The translations under genes were made by a program, and so were the position numbers. Below, piece by piece: positions 16,308 to 19,627 of a stretch of DNA of 19,627 nucleotides. The stretch is from NCBI GenBank assembly GCA_023386235.1, contig JAEWKC010000039.1:1-19627 (forward strand), given 5' to 3'. The DNA comes from Bacteroidota bacterium (lineage in GTDB: Bacteria > Bacteroidota > Bacteroidia > Chitinophagales > Chitinophagaceae). The notes under the pieces were generated by a model, which worked only from the letters and a program-made list of their open reading frames with translations, did not search any database and was not told the origin of the DNA. The first letter of the stretch is position 1. Each line of letters starts with the position of its first letter.

Positions 16308-17276
16308 TTATTTGCCTTTCGTATTTTGATTATTGTTTTGTGTTTGTTTGATTATTTCCTGTTCAATGCCGTTCAGCGTTTCTCTTGCCATGTCGGCTGC
16401 TTTATCTGCCTGCTCTTGCGAAGGTTTGTATCTGGCAAACTTCACCACATCGTTCATTTTATTTAGCTCAAGCAATGATAATCGGTCTTTTTCCTGTTGT
16501 AAATATTTTTGAAAACGGTTATAGATTTCTCTGGCTGTAAGGAATTGTGTGTTGGTATGTGTTCTTTCATCATAATACGTTCTGCAAATATCATCCAGCC
16601 TGCTAAAGTATTCTAATTCTTTGTTTTGCTGAATCAAATTTTGCTGTTGCAAAGCATCTATTTCTTTCAGCGCCCATTGAAGCGGAGGCCCTTTGATTAC
16701 AGAGTTTCTTACAGGTTTTTTCTTTCTGTTTTTCAGGTAACGTATGATAATCCATAACAGTAACAATGCAAGCAGGATAGCGCCAAGATAATAGAGCCAA
16801 GTATAATCCCTGTATTCTATATCAGTCACTTCTTTAATGTCGTGGAAATCCTGCATGTGCGAAACATCTACCGGGTTTACCATCAATACCACCGAATCTA
16901 TTGTAGTAGGATACCTCATGCCGGAGTAGTCCTGCAATATGGGAGCGGCTATAGGAATATTCCATCTGCCCGAATCGAAAGAAGTGATGATTACTTCCTG
17001 TGTAATGTTGTAAGCATTATTGCCGGCTTCAGCGCTGTCTATCTTTTCTCTTTTAATTACTTCTATATGATTGCCGGTGTCAGGAATGCTAAACCATTCC
17101 GCTATTTGCATAGAGCCTTTGTCTACGCCCGAAAGAGAAAGCTTTAATTTTACCTGCTCGCCCAATACTATTTGATTTCTTTCTAACTGAGTGCCTGCCT
17201 GCTGTGCAGCAGCCTGGCCCGCTCCGAAAAGGCAAATAAAAAGAAGGGATATGATATGTAAATAAAGGCGTTTCAC
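16308..17276 (-). CDS. BatD/DUF4381-like single-pass membrane protein of the MoxR-Bat cluster
   Basis: This 322-residue protein has a signal peptide (1-24, cleavage after QAAA), a beta-rich exported domain (about 30-140: LERNQIVLGEQVKLKLSLSG resembles the BatD-type beta-sandwich), one membrane helix (about 160-181) and a basic then helical cytoplasmic domain (190-322) similar to DUF4381-like proteins. It sits between DUF58 and BatA, as in many Bacteroidota clusters. The start codon is GTG and overlaps the preceding TAG as TAGTG, the shared base being position 17276, so re-initiation is likely. An ATG start giving the signal peptide is not available. The family name is tentative and the topology clear. 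Confidence 0.7.
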   Translation of the reverse strand: MKRLYLHIISLLFICLFGAGQAAAQQAGTQLERNQIVLGEQVKLKLSLSGVDKGSMQIAEWFSIPDTGNHIEVIKREKIDSAEAGNNAYNITQEVIITSFDSGRWNIPIAAPILQDYSGMRYPTTIDSVVLMVNPVDVSHMQDFHDIKEVTDIEYRDYTWLYYLGAILLALLLLWIIIRYLKNRKKKPVRNSVIKGPPLQWALKEIDALQQQNLIQQNKELEYFSRLDDICRTYYDERTHTNTQFLTAREIYNRFQKYLQQEKDRLSLLELNKMNDVVKFARYKPSQEQADKAADMARETLNGIEQEIIKQTQNNNQNTKGK

Positions 17277-18202
17277 TATTGTTTTTTAGATCTTTTAATA
17301 AAAAATGAATGCAGTATTTTCACAAAGTCCTGGCCTGTGGATACCTGCAAAAGCTCTGCACCTGCTTTTTTGAATGTTTCCCTGGTATCGCCGGTTATCT
17401 TCTGAAACTGTTTATTGTAAATGTTTTGCGTGGTTTTGTTTTTAGTATCTACAAGTACGGTATTGCCTGTTTCAATATCTTCTACTTCCAGCAGGCCTAC
17501 GTCGGGCAGTTGATTGTCGTGCATGTCGTATACCTGTATGCCAATAACTTCGTGTCTTTTAGACATGATGCGTAAGGTATCAAGGTAATTATCATCAACA
17601 AAATCGCTTAATATAAAAATGATGCTTTTGTGTTTGTTTTTTGAAATATTGTTTACGTACTTCAAAGCCAGTTTGATATTTGTTTGTGCGGAAGTAGGCT
17701 TGAAATTAATCAGTTCTCTTAATAAATATAAGCCATGTTCTTTTCCTTTTTTACTGGGAATGAATTTTTCTATCTGGTCGCTAAAAAATAATAATCCTAC
17801 CTTATCGTTATTGCGTACCGCTGAAAAGGCAAGGGTAGCGCATATTTCGGCTATCAGCATTTTTTTTGATTGTCCGTGCGTGCCAAACATATTGCTGGCG
17901 CTGGAGTCTACCATCAGAAAAATGCTTATTTCTCTTTCTTCTTCAAAAAGTTTGCTGTAGGTATTGTTGCTTCTTGCAGATACGTTCCAGTCTATAAACC
18001 TGATATCATCTCCCTCTTCATATTCGCGCACTTCTTTAAACTTCATGCCTCTTCCCTTAAAAGCAGAATGATACTCGCCGGTAAATATATGGTTGGTAAG
18101 CTTTTTACTTTTTATTTCAAGCATACGAACCTTACGTTGCAGTTCCTGCTCTTCGGTCAATTGCTTTTCGGCGGGTTGTTTATTTTTTCTGGAGAATAAC
18201 AT
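17276..18202 (-). CDS. DUF58 (VWA-like) protein of the MoxR-Bat cluster
   Basis: This 308-residue protein carries the DUF58 signature (50-77), with spaced residues GRG, F, VREY, GDD, R, IDWN and SAR. It is followed by a VWA-like strand and partial adhesion-site motif DSSAS (99-103). There is no signal peptide or membrane helix, so it is predicted to be cytoplasmic, unlike the longer membrane-bound DUF58 proteins. DUF58 genes almost always follow moxR, and here only 10 nt separate the two. It probably works as a partner or substrate adaptor of the MoxR ATPase; the molecular function is not known. Confidence 0.93.
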   Translation of the reverse strand: MLFSRKNKQPAEKQLTEEQELQRKVRMLEIKSKKLTNHIFTGEYHSAFKGRGMKFKEVREYEEGDDIRFIDWNVSARSNNTYSKLFEEEREISIFLMVDSSASNMFGTHGQSKKMLIAEICATLAFSAVRNNDKVGLLFFSDQIEKFIPSKKGKEHGLYLLRELINFKPTSAQTNIKLALKYVNNISKNKHKSIIFILSDFVDDNYLDTLRIMSKRHEVIGIQVYDMHDNQLPDVGLLEVEDIETGNTVLVDTKNKTTQNIYNKQFQKITGDTRETFKKAGAELLQVSTGQDFVKILHSFFIKRSKKQ

Positions 18203-18212
18203 GCTGTAGGGT

Positions 18213-19211
18213 TTATGGCACCGGAACTTGTTTTATCAGTTCATCAATAATTTGTTCGCTGGAAATATTTTCTGCTTCGGCTTCATATGTAAGGCCTATT
18301 CTATGTCTTAAAACATCCTGGCTTATCGCTTTTATGTCGTCCGGAATTACATAGCCCCTGCCTTCCAGAAACGCGTGCGCCTTACCCGCTAAAGCCAGAT
18401 TAATGCTGGCACGCGGCGAGCCGCCATAGCTTAAAAAATCTTTTATCCGGGGCATTCCATATTGCTCGGGATAGCGGGTGGCAAAAACAATGTCTACAAT
18501 GTATTTTTCAATTTTTTCATCCATGTATATTTGTTTAGCCAGATTTCTCACTTCACGTATTTCTTCCAGGCTTGCTACATGTTGTATATTGTGCGGCTTT
18601 AAATCCTGCACCTGCTGCTTAATAATATTCTGCTCTTCTTCCCTGCTGGGGTAGCCGACTACCACTTTCAGCATAAACCTGTCCAGCTGTGCTTCCGGCA
18701 GCGGGTAAGTGCCTTCCTGTTCCAGCGGGTTTTGAGTGGCCATTACCAAAAAAGGATCATCAAGCTTGTAAGAAGTTTCACTGATGGTTACTTGTTTTTC
18801 CTGCATGGCTTCCAATAAGGCCGACTGTACTTTAGCGGGTGCACGGTTGATTTCGTCGGCAAGAATAAAGTTGGCGAAGATAGGTCCTTTGCGCACCCTG
18901 AATTCATTGGTTTGCTGATGATAGATCATAGTGCCGATTACGTCTGCCGGCAACAAATCGGGCGTAAACTGTATACGGCTGAATTTGGCGTTAATTACTT
19001 CTGACAAGGATTTAATGGTAAGCGTTTTTGCCAGCCCGGGTACACCTTCCAATAAGATATGTCCGTTGCTCAACAGGCCAATCAATAACCTGTCAATCAT
19101 GTACGACTGACCAATGATTTTCTCGGCAACTTCAGCTTTAATTCTCTTTATAAAATCTGCTTTTTCAGCAACTTGTTCATTTATTCTAACTATTTCTTCG
19201 GCGCTTTGCAT
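18213..19211 (-). CDS. MoxR-family AAA+ ATPase
   Basis: This 332-residue cytoplasmic AAA+ ATPase has Walker A GVPGLAKT (56-63), Walker B FILADE (115-120) followed by INRAPAKVQ, sensor-1 ATQNP (158-162) and an arginine in AQLDRF (R178). The C-terminal lid contains GGSPRAS, typical of MoxR proteins. MoxR ATPases are thought to act as chaperones that mature or assemble metal- or VWA-domain partners. It is the first gene of a four-gene minus-strand unit with intergenic distances of 10, -1 and 1 nt. The ATG at 19211 gives the standard N-terminus. Confidence 0.96.
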   Translation of the reverse strand: MQSAEEIVRINEQVAEKADFIKRIKAEVAEKIIGQSYMIDRLLIGLLSNGHILLEGVPGLAKTLTIKSLSEVINAKFSRIQFTPDLLPADVIGTMIYHQQTNEFRVRKGPIFANFILADEINRAPAKVQSALLEAMQEKQVTISETSYKLDDPFLVMATQNPLEQEGTYPLPEAQLDRFMLKVVVGYPSREEEQNIIKQQVQDLKPHNIQHVASLEEIREVRNLAKQIYMDEKIEKYIVDIVFATRYPEQYGMPRIKDFLSYGGSPRASINLALAGKAHAFLEGRGYVIPDDIKAISQDVLRHRIGLTYEAEAENISSEQIIDELIKQVPVP

Positions 19212-19277
19212 ATAGTTTTTTAGAGTTTTATTAGTTATAATCGGTGAAAATACGAATAGGTTCGTTAATAAAATATA

Positions 19278-19308
19278 AATATTTATTTATGGATAATCTG
19301 TATGCAAA
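19278..19308 (-). promoter_or_regulatory. Possible promoter for the moxR-bat unit
   Basis: On the minus strand TTTG (complement of 19305-19308) is followed by 19 nt and TAAATATT (complement of 19278-19285), a four-of-six match to TAnnTTTG. It would give a leader of about 60 nt before moxR. The sequence here is AT-rich, so the support is weak. Confidence 0.25.
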
Positions 19309-19370
19309 GTTTGTGCCTGTAAAGTAATTATAATTGTTCATGATGTATAGTACAAGCTTGCTTAAAGTAT

Positions 19371-19407
19371 CGAGACTGCTTCTTCGCTACCGCTCATCGC
19401 AGTGACG
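19371..19407. repeat. Dispersed-type palindromic repeat unit (GACTGC...GCAGTGACG)
   Basis: This 37-nt unit is GC-richer than its surroundings and reads CGAGACTGCTTC, then TTCGCTACCGCTC, then ATCGCAGTGACG. It closely resembles short interspersed elements of the type GAGATTGCTTCG...CGCAATGACG seen between genes in many bacteria, here with C/G in place of the usual T/A pair. Its ends are inverted (19371-19379 against 19399-19407, 7 of 9 paired). CATCATCGCGAG at 19422-19433 may be a degraded start of an opposite arm. The copy number cannot be seen in this window. Confidence 0.5.
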
Positions 19408-19515
19408 TTTCTTTTTGGGTTCATCATCGCGAGATATTATAGTGTAGAGAAAAAATCGAAGCTATGTTTTAGAAACGATGACTGTTCTTTATCATTACTT
19501 AAAACCTGAGTTCGA

Positions 19516-19627
19516 TTAATAAAAAAGTGGTAACTGATTAGTTTTAATGGTTTCATATTTTAAAGATGGCTTTTTAGGGAAGAAGCTGTAAGCAACTATT
19601 CCTGCCACTAAATTGTTCATGAAATTC
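19516..19627 (-). CDS. Probable 3' end of an unidentified gene (5' cut by window edge)
   Basis: Reading the minus strand from the right edge, one frame stays open for 36 codons to a TAA (19516-19518). It encodes MNNLVAGIVAYSFFPKKPSL followed by KYETIKTNQLPLFY. The composition is protein-like and its direction agrees with the moxR unit downstream. I do not recognise the family. It could also be a 34-codon small ORF starting at 19620, or a chance frame. Confidence 0.3.
   Translation of the reverse strand, partial: NFMNNLVAGIVAYSFFPKKPSLKYETIKTNQLPLFY

Larger units (their letters stand above)
19212..19515. other. Non-coding stretch upstream of moxR
   Basis: These 304 nt hold no convincing gene. 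The part next to moxR (19212-19310) is AT-rich and probably contains its promoter. The middle holds the GC-richer repeat unit described separately (19371-19407). From 19440 to 19515 I see no hairpin or motif I can name. Confidence 0.5.

Noticed and set aside
19341..19406. Plus-strand 21-codon frame (MMYSTSLLKVSRLL...) across the repeat.
   Set aside because: It is short, overlaps the palindromic repeat, and lacks any protein or initiation evidence.

Overview
This window looks like a chromosomal stretch of a Bacteroidota bacterium, probably Chitinophagaceae or a close relative. The taxon is an inference from several signs: low GC, almost no Shine-Dalgarno sites, a plug-only surface protein of a Bacteroidota type, an SDR-type mannonate oxidoreductase in the uronate operon, Bat-type genes, and TTTG / TAnnTTTG-like promoter elements. 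I see no tRNA, rRNA, CRISPR array, insertion sequence or prophage gene.

Layout. (1) Positions 1-3466: the 3' end of the replicative helicase gene dnaB with its terminator; a large secreted protein with a macroglobulin-like N-terminus and an isolated TonB-receptor plug-like domain; and a small, very regular 11-residue-repeat (LEA-like) protein with a strong terminator. (2) 3482-5285: an ABC-2-type ATPase without an adjacent permease, converging on a LacI-family regulator. (3) 5286-12271: a divergent control region and a six-gene D-glucuronate operon, in the order SDR mannonate oxidoreductase, uxuA, uxaC, kdgK, eda, hexuronate transporter. (4) 12279-15219: an ankyrin-repeat lipoprotein gene broken by one in-frame amber codon, a PAP2-like membrane protein, and rpoN (sigma-54) with a recognisable promoter. 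(5) 15275-19211: a tightly packed minus-strand cluster of MoxR ATPase, DUF58, a BatD/DUF4381-like membrane protein and BatA. (6) 19212-19627: a non-coding stretch with a short dispersed-type palindromic repeat and the probable 3' end of another gene.

How the genes work together. The uronate operon encodes uptake plus every step from D-glucuronate to pyruvate and glyceraldehyde-3-phosphate: UxaC makes fructuronate, the SDR enzyme makes mannonate, UxuA makes 2-keto-3-deoxygluconate (KDG), KdgK phosphorylates it, and Eda cleaves KDPG. The divergent LacI protein is the obvious candidate regulator. A CG-centred imperfect palindrome and a second copy of its half-site lie between the two. In the MoxR cluster, the ATPase and the von Willebrand-type proteins probably form a membrane-associated chaperone-like assembly, but batB, batC and a full batD are not present here.

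I found no strong case for a wholly new system. The items most worth a second look are the amber-interrupted ankyrin lipoprotein, the perfectly phased 11-mer protein, the candidate LacI operator pair, the shortened Bat cluster, and the repeat near the right edge.
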